Positions 18,403-29,848 of a stretch of 64,000 bases of DNA are shown piece by piece (position 1 is the stretch's first letter; each line of letters starts with the position of its first letter). A model generated the notes under the pieces. That model saw only the letters and a list, made by a program, of their open reading frames with translations, made no database searches and was not told where the DNA came from. Where the stretch lies: NCBI RefSeq assembly GCF_002849615.1, contig NZ_PDNV01000002.1, positions 310,001 through 374,000 on the forward strand. Reading direction: 5' to 3'. A program made the position numbers and the translations under genes. This stretch comes from Pollutimonas nitritireducens (GTDB taxonomy: Bacteria > Pseudomonadota > Gammaproteobacteria > Burkholderiales > Burkholderiaceae_B).

Positions 18403-21400
18403 TCACTGCTTGGGCAGGCTTGCGTGCAGGTCTTGCAGCGAATAAACCTTCAGTCCTCCACCTTGACGCAAATACTGCAGCCCCTCGACGGCGGCGCAGG
18501 CTCCGGCTATCGTCGTGAAGAAAGTCACTCGCGCGGCCAAGGAGTTGATTCGTATCATGCGCGAATCGGCAATGGCGTTGCGCCGTTCCTCGACCGTGTT
18601 GATGACCAGAGCGATCTCGCCATTCTTGATCATGTCGACGATGTGGGGACGACCCTCAGTAACCTTGTTGACGACCTCAACGTCCAGACCGGCTTCCTGG
18701 ATGGCCGCCGCCGTACCGCGCGTGGCGACGATCGTGAACCCCAGGGTGATAAGGCCGCGGGCGACTTCGACCGCCAGCGGTTTGTCCTGCTCGCGCACGC
18801 TGATGAAAGCGGTGCCGGTCTCGGGAAGCAGTACGCTGGCCGCCAACTGCGACTTGACGAAAGCTTCGCCGAAGCTTTCGCCCACGCCCATGACTTCACC
18901 GGTGGACTTCATTTCCGGACCCAGAATGGTGTCCACCCCGGGGAACTTCACGAATGGGAACACGGCTTCTTTTACCGAATAATAGTTCGGTACGATTTCC
19001 TTCCGTATTCCTTGCTCGGCCAAGGTCTTTCCAGCCATAGCCCTTGCGGCGATCTTGGCCAACTGCAAACCGGTGGCCTTGGATACATAAGGGACGGTCC
19101 GTGACGCGCGAGGATTCACTTCCAACACATAGACGTCACCGTCCTGGATGGCAAACTGCACGTTCATCAGGCCTTTCACATTCAGTGCCCGCGCCATGAG
19201 CGATGTCTGGCGCTTGATTTCGCTGATGGCTTCCTCGGACAGGGAGTACGGCGGAAGGCTGCAGGCCGAATCGCCCGAATGGACGCCGGCCTGTTCGATG
19301 TGTTCCATGACGCCGCCGATGAACACTGTTTCGCCATCGGCGATGCAGTCCACATCGACTTCGGTCGCGTTATTCAGGAAGTGATCCAGCAAAACCGGCG
19401 AGTCGTTACTGACCTTGACCGCCTCGCGCATATAGCGCTCGAGATCCTGCTGTTCGTGCACGATCTCCATGGCGCGCCCCCCCAATACGTAGCTGGGACG
19501 CACCACCAGCGGGTAGCCGATCTCGGCGGCATGTGCCAGCGCTTCGCCCTCGGTCCGGGCCGTGCGGTTCGGAGGTTGACGCAAGCCCAGCTTGGTAAGG
19601 AGCTTTTGAAAGCGTTCACGATCTTCCGCCACGTCGATGGACTCGGGGCTGGTGCCGATGATGGGCACGCCATTGGCTTCAAGGGCACGCGCCAGCTTCA
19701 AAGGAGTCTGGCCGCCGTATTGGACAATCACACCCACCGGTTTCTCGTTGTGCACGATTTCGAGCACATCTTCCAGTGTGACGGGTTCGAAATAAAGGCG
19801 GTCGGATGTGTCGTAATCGGTGGAAACTGTTTCCGGGTTGCAGTTGACCATGATGGTTTCATAGCCATCTTCGCGCAGGGCCAGCGAGGCATGCACGCAG
19901 CAGTAGTCGAATTCGATGCCCTGGCCGATACGATTGGGGCCACCCCCCAGCACGATGATCTTCTTGCGATCGGTGGGCGCCGATTCGCACTCGTCTTCGT
20001 AAGTGGAATACATATACGCCGTGCGCGTGGCAAACTCGCCGGCACAGGTGTCCACACGTTTATAGACAGGGCGCACGCCCAACTGATGCCGCAATTTTCG
20101 GACTTCAGTCTCGGAGGTGTCCAGCAGGAACGCCAGACGGCGGTCGGAAAAGCCGCGGCGCTTGAGTTCGCGCACCGTGTCATGGTCGAGGTCGGCAGGC
20201 GTCTTTTGCTCGAGCGCAAGTTCGATATCGACGATTTCCTTGATCTGTGCCAGAAACCAGGGATCGATGCGTGTAAGACTGTGCACTTCTTCCAGCGTGA
20301 AACCCTGAGCAAAGGCGTCGCCCACATACCAAATGCGCTCAGGGCCCGGCTCGCCGAGCTCGACCTGGATCTTTTCGCGATCGGTCGTTTTCTGATTGAG
20401 GCCGTCGACGCCCACTTCCAGCCCGCGCAGGGCTTTCTGGAAGGATTCCTGGAAAGTACGGCCTATGGCCATGACCTCGCCTACGGATTTCATCTGCGTC
20501 GTCAGGCGCGAATCGGCAGCAGGGAATTTCTCGAATGCAAAACGCGGAACCTTGGTGACCACGTAGTCGATGGAGGGCTCGAACGAGGCCGGCGTTGCGC
20601 CGCCCGTGATTTCGTTTTTCAGTTCGTCCAGCGTGTAACCGACTGCCAGGCGCGCAGCGATCTTGGCAATGGGAAAGCCCGTTGCCTTCGAAGCCAGGGC
20701 CGACGAGCGCGAAACACGCGGATTCATCTCGATGACGATCATGCGGCCGGTATCGGGATTGACCGCAAACTGTACATTGGAACCGCCGGTGTCGACACCG
20801 ATTTCGCGCAATACCGCGATCGATGCATTACGCATGATCTGGTATTCCTTGTCGGTAAGGGTCTGGGCCGGCGCCACGGTGATGGAGTCACCGGTGTGCA
20901 CGCCCATGGGGTCGAGATTTTCAATGGAGCAAATAATGATGCAGTTATCGGCGCTGTCGCGCACGACTTCCATTTCGTATTCTTTCCATCCCAACAAGGA
21001 TTCTTCGATGAGCAGTTCTTTGGTGGGCGATGCTTCCAGCCCGCGTCGGCAAATGCTTTCGAACTCTTCGCTGTTGTAGGCAATGCCGCCGCCCGAACCG
21101 CCCATGGTAAAGCTGGGACGTATCACCACCGGGAAACCCGATACGTTGGCTTCCTTGGCAATGCGACGCTGCACTTCCCAGGCTTCATCCAGCGAATGCG
21201 CCACGCCCGACTTGGCTGATTCCAGCCCAATCTTGTTCATGGCCTGCTTGAACTTCTGGCGGTCTTCGGCTTTTTCAATGGCGTGCTCGTTGGCGCCAAT
21301 GAGTTCGACACCATATTTCTCGAGTACGCCGTTGTGCACGAGATCAAGCGCGCAGTTCAAGGCCGTCTGGCCGCCCATGGTGGGCAGCAAGGCGTCGGGC

Positions 21401-21645
21401 CTTTCACGTTCTATGATTTTTTCCACCGCCTCCCAGGTGATGGGCTCGATGTAGGTGACATCGGCCGTTTCAGGGTCGGTCATGATGGTGGCCGGATTGC
21501 TATTGACCAGTATGGTTCGGTAGCCCTCGGCTTTAAGCGCCTTGCAGGCCTGTGCGCCGGAATAGTCGAACTCGCACGCCTGGCCGATGATGATCGGACC
21601 GGCCCCAATGATAAGAATACTTTTTAGGTCTAAACGCTTTGGCAT
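18403..21645 (-). CDS. carB: Carbamoyl-phosphate synthase large subunit
   Basis: CarB makes carbamoyl phosphate from bicarbonate, two ATP and ammonia tunnelled from CarA, feeding arginine and pyrimidine synthesis. The 1080-residue protein has the duplicated ATP-grasp architecture: [19 protein letters not shown] at the N-terminus and [19 protein letters not shown] near residue 560. The oligomerisation domain lies between them, and a C-terminal MGS-like allosteric domain starts at about residue 940. Length is standard. It starts nine bases after the carA stop. Confidence 0.98.
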   Translation of the reverse strand: MPKRLDLKSILIIGAGPIIIGQACEFDYSGAQACKALKAEGYRTILVNSNPATIMTDPETADVTYIEPITWEAVEKIIERERPDALLPTMGGQTALNCALDLVHNGVLEKYGVELIGANEHAIEKAEDRQKFKQAMNKIGLESAKSGVAHSLDEAWEVQRRIAKEANVSGFPVVIRPSFTMGGSGGGIAYNSEEFESICRRGLEASPTKELLIEESLLGWKEYEMEVVRDSADNCIIICSIENLDPMGVHTGDSITVAPAQTLTDKEYQIMRNASIAVLREIGVDTGGSNVQFAVNPDTGRMIVIEMNPRVSRSSALASKATGFPIAKIAARLAVGYTLDELKNEITGGATPASFEPSIDYVVTKVPRFAFEKFPAADSRLTTQMKSVGEVMAIGRTFQESFQKALRGLEVGVDGLNQKTTDREKIQVELGEPGPERIWYVGDAFAQGFTLEEVHSLTRIDPWFLAQIKEIVDIELALEQKTPADLDHDTVRELKRRGFSDRRLAFLLDTSETEVRKLRHQLGVRPVYKRVDTCAGEFATRTAYMYSTYEDECESAPTDRKKIIVLGGGPNRIGQGIEFDYCCVHASLALREDGYETIMVNCNPETVSTDYDTSDRLYFEPVTLEDVLEIVHNEKPVGVIVQYGGQTPLKLARALEANGVPIIGTSPESIDVAEDRERFQKLLTKLGLRQPPNRTARTEGEALAHAAEIGYPLVVRPSYVLGGRAMEIVHEQQDLERYMREAVKVSNDSPVLLDHFLNNATEVDVDCIADGETVFIGGVMEHIEQAGVHSGDSACSLPPYSLSEEAISEIKRQTSLMARALNVKGLMNVQFAIQDGDVYVLEVNPRASRTVPYVSKATGLQLAKIAARAMAGKTLAEQGIRKEIVPNYYSVKEAVFPFVKFPGVDTILGPEMKSTGEVMGVGESFGEAFVKSQLAASVLLPETGTAFISVREQDKPLAVEVARGLITLGFTIVATRGTAAAIQEAGLDVEVVNKVTEGRPHIVDMIKNGEIALVINTVEERRNAIADSRMIRINSLAARVTFFTTIAGACAAVEGLQYLRQGGGLKVYSLQDLHASLPKQ

Positions 21646-21654
21646 AGTTCTGTA

Positions 21655-22809
21655 TTATTTTTTCCCGGCCATCAGGCCGATGAATTTGTCGAAAAGCACC
21701 ACGATATCGTGTGGCCCGGGGCTGGCTTCGGGATGCCCCTGGAAGCAGAATGCAGGACTGTCGGTCAGTTCAAACCCTTGTACTGTTCCATCGAACAGCG
21801 ACAGATGGGTGACTCGCGCATTGGCGGGCAAGGTATCGACATCGACATTGAAACCATGATTCTGACTGGTAATGAAAACCCTGCCCGTATCCAGGTCCTG
21901 GACGGGGTGGTTTGCGCCATGGTGGCCGGTTTTCATCTTGATGGTTTTGGCACCCAGCCCCAGACCGAGAATCTGCTGTCCCAGGCAAATGCCGAACAGC
22001 GGAATTTTTTTCCGGAGTGCGGCCTTGCAGGCATCGATGGCGTACAGGCAGGGTTCCGGATCGCCGGGGCCATTCGACAGGAAGATGCCGTCGGGCTTGA
22101 GCGCCAGGACCTCTTCGACCGGTGTCTGGGCCGGCACCAGCGTTACACGGCAGCCCCGATCAGCGAGCAGACGCAAGATGTTGGTCTTGATGCCGTAATC
22201 GTAGGCGACCACGTGATAGATCGGGTTCTCGGGATGCGAGAAGCCCTTGCCCAGTTGCCATGTACCTTCCGCCCAGTTTTTAGTGACCTTGGTCGAAACA
22301 ATCTTGGCCAGGTCCTGACCGGACATGCCGGGAAAGTTGCGCGCGAGTTCGATCGCGCGATCGGCGTCGTTGCCCACTAGGATGCAGGCGCCCTGGGCAC
22401 CGCCCTCACGAAGGATGCGGGTAAGCTTGCGGGTGTCGACACCCGAAATCGCCACCACGCCCTGGGACTTGAGGTAGTCGGGCAAGGATTGTGTAGAGCG
22501 AAAATTTGACACACGCAAGGAACAATCGCGCACCACGAGGCCGGCTGCATGGATACGACCCGACTCGGAGTCTTCGATATTGATGCCCGTATTACCTATG
22601 TGCGGATAGGTCAAGGTAACGATCTGCCCGTTGTAGCTGGGATCGGTCAGGATCTCTTGGTAGCCCGTCATGGACGTATTGAAAACGATCTCGGCGACGC
22701 AATATCCATCGGCGCCGATAGAGACACCCTTGAAGATAGTACCGTCTGCCAAGGCAAGAATTGCAGATGGGGACCTGTTGGCCCCCTCAGGAAAGAGTGA
22801 CGGCAGCAC
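21655..22809 (-). CDS. carA: Carbamoyl-phosphate synthase small subunit
   Basis: CarA hydrolyses glutamine and passes ammonia to CarB. With GTG 22809 as start the product is 384 residues, close to the E. coli 382; a GGGG lies seven bases upstream. An ATG at 22890 would add 27 unconserved residues. Motifs seen are [16 protein letters not shown] and the class I amidotransferase domain, with nucleophile FGICLGQQ and the His-Glu pair in GHPEAS. The residue after the nucleophile elbow is Gln (LGQQ), where most CarA proteins have His (LGHQ). Confidence 0.96.
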   Translation of the reverse strand: MLPSLFPEGANRSPSAILALADGTIFKGVSIGADGYCVAEIVFNTSMTGYQEILTDPSYNGQIVTLTYPHIGNTGINIEDSESGRIHAAGLVVRDCSLRVSNFRSTQSLPDYLKSQGVVAISGVDTRKLTRILREGGAQGACILVGNDADRAIELARNFPGMSGQDLAKIVSTKVTKNWAEGTWQLGKGFSHPENPIYHVVAYDYGIKTNILRLLADRGCRVTLVPAQTPVEEVLALKPDGIFLSNGPGDPEPCLYAIDACKAALRKKIPLFGICLGQQILGLGLGAKTIKMKTGHHGANHPVQDLDTGRVFITSQNHGFNVDVDTLPANARVTHLSLFDGTVQGFELTDSPAFCFQGHPEASPGPHDIVVLFDKFIGLMAGKK

Positions 22810-22848
22810 TGTAAACCCCGGTTGTAAAGTCAATAAGTAAACCTTCTG

Positions 22849-22854
22849 ATTATA
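22849..22854 (-). promoter_or_regulatory. -10 box of the carAB promoter
   Basis: TATAAT on the minus strand lies 40 bases before the GTG start of carA. A weak -35-like CTGGCA is found 15 bases upstream. No PyrR-type or attenuator structure was recognised in the short leader. Confidence 0.5.
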
Positions 22855-22975
22855 CCTTGAGACAGCCACTGCCAGAATCCGCAGTGCCACGACGGGCGTT
22901 CAGTCCTGTGCCGGCCAGGAAAATGGTCTACAGTTACAGCTACCTTCCTGTACTAGTCTAATCGGTGTGCCCACT

Positions 22976-23929
22976 ATGCCCAATCAACTTGAAACCTTGC
23001 GACAGTTCACCACGGTGGTCGCCGACACCGGCGATTTCGAAGCCATGCGCCTGCATCGCCCTACCGACGCAACGACCAATCCATCGCTGATCCTGAAAGC
23101 CATACAAAAAGAAGAAAATCGTTATTTGTTGGATAAGGTTATCGCGGACAACGGGCAGGCTTCCGGCAGCGAACTCGTGGATCACCTGTTGGTTGCATTC
23201 GGCCGCGAAATTCTGTCCATCGTCCCAGGTCGCGTCTCGACAGAAGTCGACGCACGCCTGTCGTTCGACACACAGGCCAGCATCAAACGTGCGCATCAAA
23301 TCATAGATTTTTATCAGCGCACAGGAATCGAGCGCGATCGCGTCCTGGTGAAGCTGGCGTCCACGTGGGAAGGTATTCAGGCTGCCAAGGCCTTGCAGGC
23401 CGAAGGCATACGCTGCAACATGACCCTGCTGTTTTGTCTTCCGCAGGCTGTCGCGTGCGCTCAGGCCAAGGTTCAGCTCATTTCCCCGTTTGTAGGTCGC
23501 ATCTACGACTGGCACAAGAAAAATGCTGGCAGCAATTGGGATGAAAAAGCCAATTCTGGGCCTGCGGATCCCGGCGTCAAGTCGGTCCGGCGTATCTACG
23601 ATTACTACAAGGCCTACGACATTCATACGGAAATCATGGGTGCCAGCTTTCGCAATATCGGGCAAATTCGGGCCCTTGCGGGCTGCGACCTGCTGACCAT
23701 CAGCCCCGAGCTGCTGGCCGAACTGGCAGCAAGCACCGAGCCGTTGGAACGGCAGCTTGATCCGCAGGTATCCAGGAAGCAGGCTCCGGAACGGATGACC
23801 AGCAATGAAGTCGCCTTTCGCACCGAGATGAATCAGGATGCCATGGCCACCGAGAAGCTGGCTGAAGGCATACGTGCATTTGCCGCCGACGCCGTGAAAC
23901 TGGACGAGATCATCGCCGCGGCGCGGTAA
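22976..23929 (+). CDS. talB: Transaldolase
   Basis: Transaldolase moves a dihydroxyacetone unit between sedoheptulose-7-phosphate and glyceraldehyde-3-phosphate in the pentose phosphate pathway. The 317-residue product equals the E. coli TalB length. It shows [21 protein letters not shown] (about residue 35), the Schiff-base lysine segment [18 protein letters not shown] and [19 protein letters not shown] at 22967 is an alternative start giving three more residues. The gene is divergent from carA. Confidence 0.97.
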   Translation: MPNQLETLRQFTTVVADTGDFEAMRLHRPTDATTNPSLILKAIQKEENRYLLDKVIADNGQASGSELVDHLLVAFGREILSIVPGRVSTEVDARLSFDTQASIKRAHQIIDFYQRTGIERDRVLVKLASTWEGIQAAKALQAEGIRCNMTLLFCLPQAVACAQAKVQLISPFVGRIYDWHKKNAGSNWDEKANSGPADPGVKSVRRIYDYYKAYDIHTEIMGASFRNIGQIRALAGCDLLTISPELLAELAASTEPLERQLDPQVSRKQAPERMTSNEVAFRTEMNQDAMATEKLAEGIRAFAADAVKLDEIIAAAR

Positions 23930-23954
23930 GCGTCGTAGCGCAGGCGGCGGTGGA

Positions 23955-24752
23955 TCAGAGCTTTTCGGTTTCGCCCGCCGCCGGTTTCCAGGCCAGGATC
24001 CGGTCCTCGAACAAAGTTACCAGCCCATCGAGGATCAAGGCAAATACGGTCAGCACCACGATACCGGCAAATACCGTGTTCACATCGAGGGTGCCTTCGG
24101 CCTGCAGGATCAGATAGCCTACTCCGCTGGCCGACCCCAGGTATTCACCCACCACAGCCCCGACAAAAGCGAGCCCCACTGATGTGTGCAGGCTGGAAAA
24201 AACCCAACTGGTCGCTGACGGAATATATACGTGACGCAAGAGCTGTTTGCGATTGGCGCCCAGCATGCGGGCATTGTCCAGCAAGGTTGCGCTGACTTCG
24301 CGCACCCCCTGGTACACGTTGAAAAAAACGATGAAAAATACCAGTGTGACGGCCAGCGCGACTTTGGACCAGATACCCAGCCCGAACCACATACCAAAAA
24401 TAGGGGCGAGAATGACGCGCGGCATGGAGTTGGCCGCCGTGATGTAGGGATCGAGCAATACGCTCGCCCGACGCGACAGGCCCAGCCAGAGTCCAAATGC
24501 CAGGCCGGCAATGGTGCCGATGAAAAAGGCCAGCACGGTTTCGGTGAGCGTCACGCCCAAATGCCGGTAGATGTCGCCATTCACCACGAACCATGCCCAG
24601 ATAACCTTGGCAATTTCGACAGGCTGGCCGAAGAAAAAGGCAAAGTTCCTGTCGCGCGAGGCAATATGCCATGCCGTCAGGATAATGACCAGCAGCAAAA
24701 TCTGCCAGAACCGGATGGAATATGGGGTGGAATTTTTCTTTGACTTCGACAT
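23955..24752 (-). CDS. ABC importer permease (SsuC/TauC/NrtB type)
   Basis: This is the inner-membrane subunit of a nitrate/sulfonate/taurine-class importer. The product of about 265 residues has six predicted membrane segments and the cytoplasmic EAA-like loop with NARMLGANRKQLLRHVYIPSA (positions about 165-185). ATG 24752 lies just after the ATPase stop. An in-frame ATG at 24776 would overlap that gene by 23 bases and cannot be excluded. It is last in a three-gene leftward operon and convergent with talB. Confidence 0.85.
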   Translation of the reverse strand: MSKSKKNSTPYSIRFWQILLLVIILTAWHIASRDRNFAFFFGQPVEIAKVIWAWFVVNGDIYRHLGVTLTETVLAFFIGTIAGLAFGLWLGLSRRASVLLDPYITAANSMPRVILAPIFGMWFGLGIWSKVALAVTLVFFIVFFNVYQGVREVSATLLDNARMLGANRKQLLRHVYIPSATSWVFSSLHTSVGLAFVGAVVGEYLGSASGVGYLILQAEGTLDVNTVFAGIVVLTVFALILDGLVTLFEDRILAWKPAAGETEKL

Positions 24753-24753
24753 C

Positions 24754-25563
24754 TCAGGCCCGTTTTTGTTGGGCATAGCCCTTTAATACTTCTTCACGCA
24801 AGACATCCCAGATAGCCTTGTGCAACTCGACGAAACGCGGATTGCTGCGCACCTCGGCCACATCACGGGGCCGGGGAATATCAATGGCGAATTCGCCTAT
24901 GGGGTGCGTAGCCGGACCAGCGGACAACACCACGACCCTGTCGCTCATGGCAATGGCTTCGTCAAGGTCGTGAGTGATGAACAATACTGCCTTGCGCTTG
25001 GCCATCCAGAGATCGAGCACTTCGTTTTCCATGAGCTGACGCGTTTGGATGTCGAGCGCCGAGAACGGTTCGTCCATAAGGATGATATCGGGGTCGCGGA
25101 TAAGCGTCTGCGCGAGCATCGTGCGCTTGCGCATGCCTCCGGACATCTGGTGCGGATACCGGTTTTCAGATCCGCCCAGTCCCACCCGTTTCATCCATTC
25201 ACGGCCCTGCTCTTGCGCCTGCGCGGCGGGCACGCCGGCAAATTCGAGCCCGGCCGTAACGTTGGACAAGGCGCTGCGCCAGGGCATGAGGGCTTCACCC
25301 TGGAACATATAGCCCGCGCGATGGTTTACGCCGTCCAGCGTCTTGCCAAAGACCTTGACCTTACCCGACGAGGGAGCCATCAGGCCTGCCCCCACGTTGA
25401 GCAGGGTGGACTTGCCGCAGCCAGTGGGCCCCACCACCGAGACGAACTCGCCGGGAGCGATGGAGATGGAGGCCTCTTTTACCGCGGTATAGCCCGCGGC
25501 ATCGCCATCATGCGAGGCGAATGTGCAAGTGATATTTTCCAGCAGTAGTGCAGCATCAGGCAT
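24754..25563 (-). CDS. ABC importer ATPase (SsuB/TauB type)
   Basis: The 269-residue ATPase has Walker A GPTGCGKST, Q-loop MFQGEALMPWRSALSNV, signature MSGGMRKRTMLAQ (non-canonical, MRKR in place of MQQR), Walker B IILMDEPFSALD and H-loop THDLDEA. ATG 25563 overlaps the end of the binding-protein gene by eight bases, and the conserved domain starts within ten residues. The short size and FxGEALMPW form of the Q-loop fit the sulfonate/nitrate/taurine branch. Confidence 0.88.
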   Translation of the reverse strand: MPDAALLLENITCTFASHDGDAAGYTAVKEASISIAPGEFVSVVGPTGCGKSTLLNVGAGLMAPSSGKVKVFGKTLDGVNHRAGYMFQGEALMPWRSALSNVTAGLEFAGVPAAQAQEQGREWMKRVGLGGSENRYPHQMSGGMRKRTMLAQTLIRDPDIILMDEPFSALDIQTRQLMENEVLDLWMAKRKAVLFITHDLDEAIAMSDRVVVLSAGPATHPIGEFAIDIPRPRDVAEVRSNPRFVELHKAIWDVLREEVLKGYAQQKRA

Positions 25564-26596
25564 TCGGATACTTCTTATTGGCTTTGATGACGAAATCGTT
25601 GGTCCAGATTTTGGAAATATCGATCTTGTCGGTCGGGAAATTGGCGACAAAAGCGGCCAGCGCGTTCAGTGCCGTCTGTGGTCCATCTTCGGGCACCATT
25701 CCATCGGGCGACAGGGCTTCCTTATTGCCTTGGAGCGCGAGCTTGTAGAGCTCGGGGTCACCCAGCAGGTATCCTGTGGGGACCACCTTGGCAATTTCGT
25801 CCGGGCTGGCAGCTTGTATCCATTTGTCGGCGCGAACGATGGCGTTGGCAAGCGCCTGGGTGGTATTGGGATTTTTGTCGATGAATTCCTGCGAGGTATA
25901 CAGGCAACCCGAGGGCATATTCCCGCCGAAAATCTGCTTGGTGTCTTTCAGCGTGCGGGTGTCGGCGATGATCTTGACGGCATCTTCCTTGATCAAGGTG
26001 CTGATGACTGGATCCAGGTTGGCCATGGCGTCGATCTGGCCGGTGCGCATGGCGGTGATGGCACCTGCGCCGGCGCCCACACCGATGAACGAGACATCGG
26101 AAGGCTTCAGGCCATGCTGCGCCAGGAAGAAACTGGCCATCATGTTGGTGGAGGAACCCGGTGCCGTGACGCCGATTTTCTTGCCTTTCAGATCGGCCGG
26201 CGTTTTGTAGTCGGCCATGGTCTTGTTGGAGACCACCAGCACGATCATGGGAGCATGCCCCTGTTGCGCGAACGCCCGGTAGGCCTGGCCTTTGGATTGC
26301 AGCGAGATGGTGTGCTCGAAAGCGCCCGACACAACATCGGCGCTCCCGCCAACCACGGCCTGCAACGCCTTGGAGCCGCCGGCGAAGTCGATGATCTGTG
26401 CATTCAACCCTTCGTCTTTGAAATAGCCATTGATATTGGCAATGGACAAAGGGAGATAGTAAATAAGGGCCTGGCCGCCCACGGCAATGGACACGTCTTT
26501 CTTTTCGGCCTCTTGGGCACGCACGATACCCGGGGCAACCGTTACAGCGCCTGCAACGCCAGCCAGTTTAAGCAGATCACGACGAGAGATGGACAT
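25556..26596 (-). CDS. Tat-exported ABC substrate-binding protein (SsuA/NMT1 type)
   Basis: The 346-residue protein begins MSISRRDLLKLAGVAG, a twin-arginine signal with cleavage near VRAQ. It continues with an NMT1/SsuA-type domain (YYLPLSIANINGYFKDEGL, then a GSADVVSGAF block and GVTAPGSSTNMMASFFL). Family ligands are aliphatic sulfonates, taurine, nitrate and thiamine precursors. No ssuD, tauD or ssuE is nearby, so the ligand stays open. AAGGAG lies eight bases before the ATG. It is first in the operon with the ATPase and permease genes. Confidence 0.85.
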   Translation of the reverse strand: MSISRRDLLKLAGVAGAVTVAPGIVRAQEAEKKDVSIAVGGQALIYYLPLSIANINGYFKDEGLNAQIIDFAGGSKALQAVVGGSADVVSGAFEHTISLQSKGQAYRAFAQQGHAPMIVLVVSNKTMADYKTPADLKGKKIGVTAPGSSTNMMASFFLAQHGLKPSDVSFIGVGAGAGAITAMRTGQIDAMANLDPVISTLIKEDAVKIIADTRTLKDTKQIFGGNMPSGCLYTSQEFIDKNPNTTQALANAIVRADKWIQAASPDEIAKVVPTGYLLGDPELYKLALQGNKEALSPDGMVPEDGPQTALNALAAFVANFPTDKIDISKIWTNDFVIKANKKYPNA

Positions 26597-26690
26597 TCAG
26601 AGTCTCCTTGGTATGTTGGTTTTTTTCATCTTACTTGAGAATTGGGATATCGCTAATGGGGGATTGCACGGTGCGCACCCGCGACGCGGA

Positions 26691-27299
26691 CTATGTACTG
26701 CGCCTTTCCATGAGCGCCCAGGCAATCGTTCCAGCGTCAACGTATTCAAGTTCGCTGCCTGCCGGCACCCCGCGCGCAAGTCGGGTCACCTTCAGTCCCT
26801 GGGACTGAAGCAATTCCGACAAGTAGTGTGCGGTGGTCTCGCCTTCAGCCGTGAAGTTGGTGGCAAGAATGACTTCCTGCACCTGGCCGTCGGTGGCACG
26901 CCCGATAACCCGGTCGAACTGCAATTCGTTGGGTCCGATGCCCTCGAGAGGTGCAAGGCGACCCATGAGAACGTAATACAAGCCGCGATATCCATGGCTG
27001 GATTCGATCATATTCTGGTCGGCCGGAGTCTCTACTACGCATAGCACTGACGGGTCGCGCTTGGGATTCGCACAGGTCGCGCAGATTTCCTCTTCGGAAA
27101 AACCATTGCAACGGGCGCAATGCCGCAAGCCCTGGACCGCATTGGCCAACGCGCGGCTAAGCTGATCGGCTCCCGACAAATCGTGCTGGAGCAGATGATA
27201 GGCCATGCGGCGAGCCGAGCGCACACCGACGCCGGGTAAGCGGCGCAGTGCATCGATAAGCGTTTTGAGCGGCTCCGGCTCGGGAAGCAGCTCGTCCAT
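26691..27299 (-). CDS. recR: Recombination mediator RecR
   Basis: RecR works with RecF and RecO to load RecA on gapped DNA. The 202-residue product has the N-terminal helix-hairpin-helix ([20 protein letters not shown]) and the four-cysteine zinc finger [16 protein letters not shown] (about residues 57-72). A Toprim domain follows ([13 protein letters not shown]), and a Walker-like C-terminus ends the protein. Its ATG overlaps the ybaB stop (ATGA), the usual dnaX-ybaB-recR coupling. Confidence 0.97.
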   Translation of the reverse strand: MDELLPEPEPLKTLIDALRRLPGVGVRSARRMAYHLLQHDLSGADQLSRALANAVQGLRHCARCNGFSEEEICATCANPKRDPSVLCVVETPADQNMIESSHGYRGLYYVLMGRLAPLEGIGPNELQFDRVIGRATDGQVQEVILATNFTAEGETTAHYLSELLQSQGLKVTRLARGVPAGSELEYVDAGTIAWALMERRST

Positions 27300-27625
27300 C
27301 AGAAGGGCAGTTTCATTCCTGGGGGCAAAGGCATGCCGGCCGTTACAGCAGACATTTTTTCCTGCGAGGTCGCTTCCGCCTTGCGCAGTGCGTCGTTGAA
27401 CGCCGCGGCCACCAGGTCTTCGAGCATTTCCTTGTCGTCAGCCAGCAGGCTGGGATCGATCGTGACACGCTTGACGTCGTGACGGCAGGTCATGGAAACC
27501 TTGACCAGCCCTCCGCCAGAACCACCCTCGACAACGATATCTGCCAGCGCGTCCTGGGCTTTCTTCATGTTTTCCTGCATTTGCTGCGCCTGGCGCATCA
27601 AACCGGCAATCTGACCTTTCATCAT
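27299..27625 (-). CDS. ybaB: Nucleoid-associated protein YbaB/EbfC
   Basis: This 108-residue DNA-binding protein of the YbaB/EbfC family forms tweezer-like dimers. The sequence shows the N-terminal helix [17 protein letters not shown], a central strand set with [18 protein letters not shown] and a C-terminal helix with [14 protein letters not shown]. It lies between dnaX (42 bases upstream) and recR (overlapping), the conserved recombination/replication arrangement. Two adjacent ATG codons can serve as start. Confidence 0.95.
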   Translation of the reverse strand: MMKGQIAGLMRQAQQMQENMKKAQDALADIVVEGGSGGGLVKVSMTCRHDVKRVTIDPSLLADDKEMLEDLVAAAFNDALRKAEATSQEKMSAVTAGMPLPPGMKLPF

Positions 27626-27666
27626 GGCAAGCTTTCCTGAAATAAGAATATAAGTATAAACAGCGC

Positions 27667-29745
27667 CTAGGCAGCCCGCTCAAGGGGTGTCGCGCTGATG
27701 GAACCCGGCACCACCCTTGCGCCAAATTCGCTGACAAGCGTCTGCACAAAAGGGTCGGACGCCACGGCCTGCTCGGCTTCCTGCTGACGTAGCGCCTTCT
27801 GTGCCTGGGCCACGGCATGTGCGGTCTCGTCGCCGGTGGCGCCATAATCGACATTCAACTGGACGACCGTGCCGAAATGTTCGGACAGGACAGTGCAAAG
27901 ACGCGCCTTCCCTGGGCTTTCTGCCAGCGTCCGAATGGCGACCCGTAGATTGATTTGTTCGCCTTGGACCCCGACCCACTCGCTTTGGCGAGCCAGTTCC
28001 GCCGCCAGACCGGTGACCGGCAATGAGGCCGCCAGCGCCGGCCAGGCCTGCCCATTCATAGTGCGCAGTCGTGGTGACTTTGATTTCTTGCGTTCGGCCG
28101 TAAACACGGGTGCCGGAAGATCGGCGACTTGTTCCAGGGGTTCTTCGAGTGATTCGAAGCTCGGGTCACCCATTTCGATATGTTCGAACTGCCCTTCGTC
28201 AACGGCGTCGAAGCCGGACGGCTGCAGTGTTTCGAATTCATCGGACTGGAGTGTTTCAAAAGCGGAATCGGCGTTCTGACGGCCTTGGTGCGCCTGCCCA
28301 TCCCTGGAAATACCGGACGAGACGACTGGCGCCCCGATTTGTGGAGCCGCGACCTGCGGATTCGCGACCTGTGGATCCGTGATATGTGGCGGCTCAGCCT
28401 GCATGGGCAGGTCTTCCCACGCGGGTGTGTCGCCAGATGTGATTTCAGTCGATGGCGATGCTTTGGCACGCGGGGTAGCGGACACCCTGACGCTGGTCCC
28501 CGAGGCGGCATTGCCAGGAGCGATTGGCGCAGCGACAATGTTCGGCGCAGTGGCAGCCGCGGATACCGGGGCGGCAGGCGCCACTGAAGACTTGGGAGCT
28601 TCGGGCTTCGGCGATGAGGCTCTGGATTGCGACGATGGAGGGCCGGCAGGCGGCAATGTCCCGGCCGGCACCAGGGCAAGCATGCGTAGGCATGCCATGA
28701 CAAAACCGGCATACTCGTCGGGCGCGAGGGACAGCTCCTGGCGGCTGTGCACGGCCACCGAATAAAACAACTGGACTACATCCGAATGCAAGCGGTCGGC
28801 CAGCGCGGCGATATCGTCGGCCTGCGGATCATCGGCCGGAATGGTGCCCGGTATGCGCTGCTGTATGGCGATACGCGACAACAGTATGGCGAGATCGGCC
28901 AGCGCGCCCGCATACGACAGGCCGCGCGACGCGAGTTCGTCGGCAACGGCCAGCACCTGGCCCGCGTTGCCGTCGGCCAGCGCCTGCAACAAGCCAACCA
29001 GGTGACGGTGATCGATGGTACCCAGCATGCCTTGCACGGCATCCGTGGTGAGGTTTCCGGCGCTGTAGGCGATGGCCTGATCGGTCAGCGACAGCGCATC
29101 GCGCATGGATCCGGATGCCGCCTGCGCAAGCAGTCTGAGGGCCGGGGTTTCGAACTGCATGCCTTCCTGGGCGAGGACGTCCTGGAGGTGGGCAACCATG
29201 GCCTCTGCCGTCATCTGCTTCAGGTTGAACTGCAGACAGCGCGACAACACCGTGACCGGAATCTTCTGGGGATCGGTCGTGGCGAGTATGAATTTGACAT
29301 GGGGCGGTGGTTCTTCAAGTGTCTTGAGCATGGCATTGAACGCATGCCCCGTCAACATATGGACCTCGTCGATCATGTAGACCTTGAAGCGTCCGCTTCC
29401 CGGCGCATATACCGCCTGCTCGAGCAACTGCGTCATTTCTTCGACGCCACGATTGGACGCCGCGTCGAGCTCGACGTAGTCGACAAACCGGCCCGTATCG
29501 ATTTCCGTGCACGCCCGGCAGGTTCCGCAAGGCGTGGCGGTAATGCCGGTCTCGCAATTGAGCGACTTGGCCAATATGCGCGACAGTGTCGTCTTGCCTA
29601 CGCCGCGCGTGCCCGTGAACAGCCACGCATGATGCAGCCGCTGGGTGGAAAGGGCGTGCGTCAACGCTCGGACCACATGATCCTGACCAATTAGGGTGTC
29701 AAACGAACGTGGCCGCCATTTACGCGCCAATACCAGATAAGTCAT
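27667..29745 (-). CDS. dnaX: DNA polymerase III subunits gamma/tau
   Basis: DnaX is the clamp-loader ATPase and, as tau, the replisome organiser. The 692-residue product begins [22 protein letters not shown]. It has Walker [10 protein letters not shown], the zinc-binding cysteines in [22 protein letters not shown], and SRC sensor-1 region LSRCLQF. Residues about 365-560 are a long Pro/Ala/Ser-rich linker, followed by the tau C-terminal domain ([20 protein letters not shown]). No A-rich slippery site like that of E. coli was seen, so a separate gamma form is not predicted from sequence. Confidence 0.96.
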   Translation of the reverse strand: MTYLVLARKWRPRSFDTLIGQDHVVRALTHALSTQRLHHAWLFTGTRGVGKTTLSRILAKSLNCETGITATPCGTCRACTEIDTGRFVDYVELDAASNRGVEEMTQLLEQAVYAPGSGRFKVYMIDEVHMLTGHAFNAMLKTLEEPPPHVKFILATTDPQKIPVTVLSRCLQFNLKQMTAEAMVAHLQDVLAQEGMQFETPALRLLAQAASGSMRDALSLTDQAIAYSAGNLTTDAVQGMLGTIDHRHLVGLLQALADGNAGQVLAVADELASRGLSYAGALADLAILLSRIAIQQRIPGTIPADDPQADDIAALADRLHSDVVQLFYSVAVHSRQELSLAPDEYAGFVMACLRMLALVPAGTLPPAGPPSSQSRASSPKPEAPKSSVAPAAPVSAAATAPNIVAAPIAPGNAASGTSVRVSATPRAKASPSTEITSGDTPAWEDLPMQAEPPHITDPQVANPQVAAPQIGAPVVSSGISRDGQAHQGRQNADSAFETLQSDEFETLQPSGFDAVDEGQFEHIEMGDPSFESLEEPLEQVADLPAPVFTAERKKSKSPRLRTMNGQAWPALAASLPVTGLAAELARQSEWVGVQGEQINLRVAIRTLAESPGKARLCTVLSEHFGTVVQLNVDYGATGDETAHAVAQAQKALRQQEAEQAVASDPFVQTLVSEFGARVVPGSISATPLERAA

Positions 29746-29848
29746 GCAAGAAGTCTAAAGCCGTAGGCTATCAACGATAAACGAAAAGTGTACCGGATTA
29801 GACGCTGATTTGGGGGTGTTTGGGGGGAGATAGGTAGAAAAGAAGGAT

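Noticed and set aside
19279-21219. Open frame of 646 codons antisense to carB
   Set aside because: Same pattern of GC-rich third positions reading through on the opposite strand; the translated product is His/Gly rich without domains.
23930-23954. Terminator between convergent talB and the ABC permease gene
   Set aside because: The gap is only 25 bases and the GC-rich repeats nearby have no T-run or close stem pairing.
27667-29745. Programmed frameshift making a separate gamma subunit from dnaX
   Set aside because: No A-AAA-AAG-type slippery heptamer was found near the expected position.
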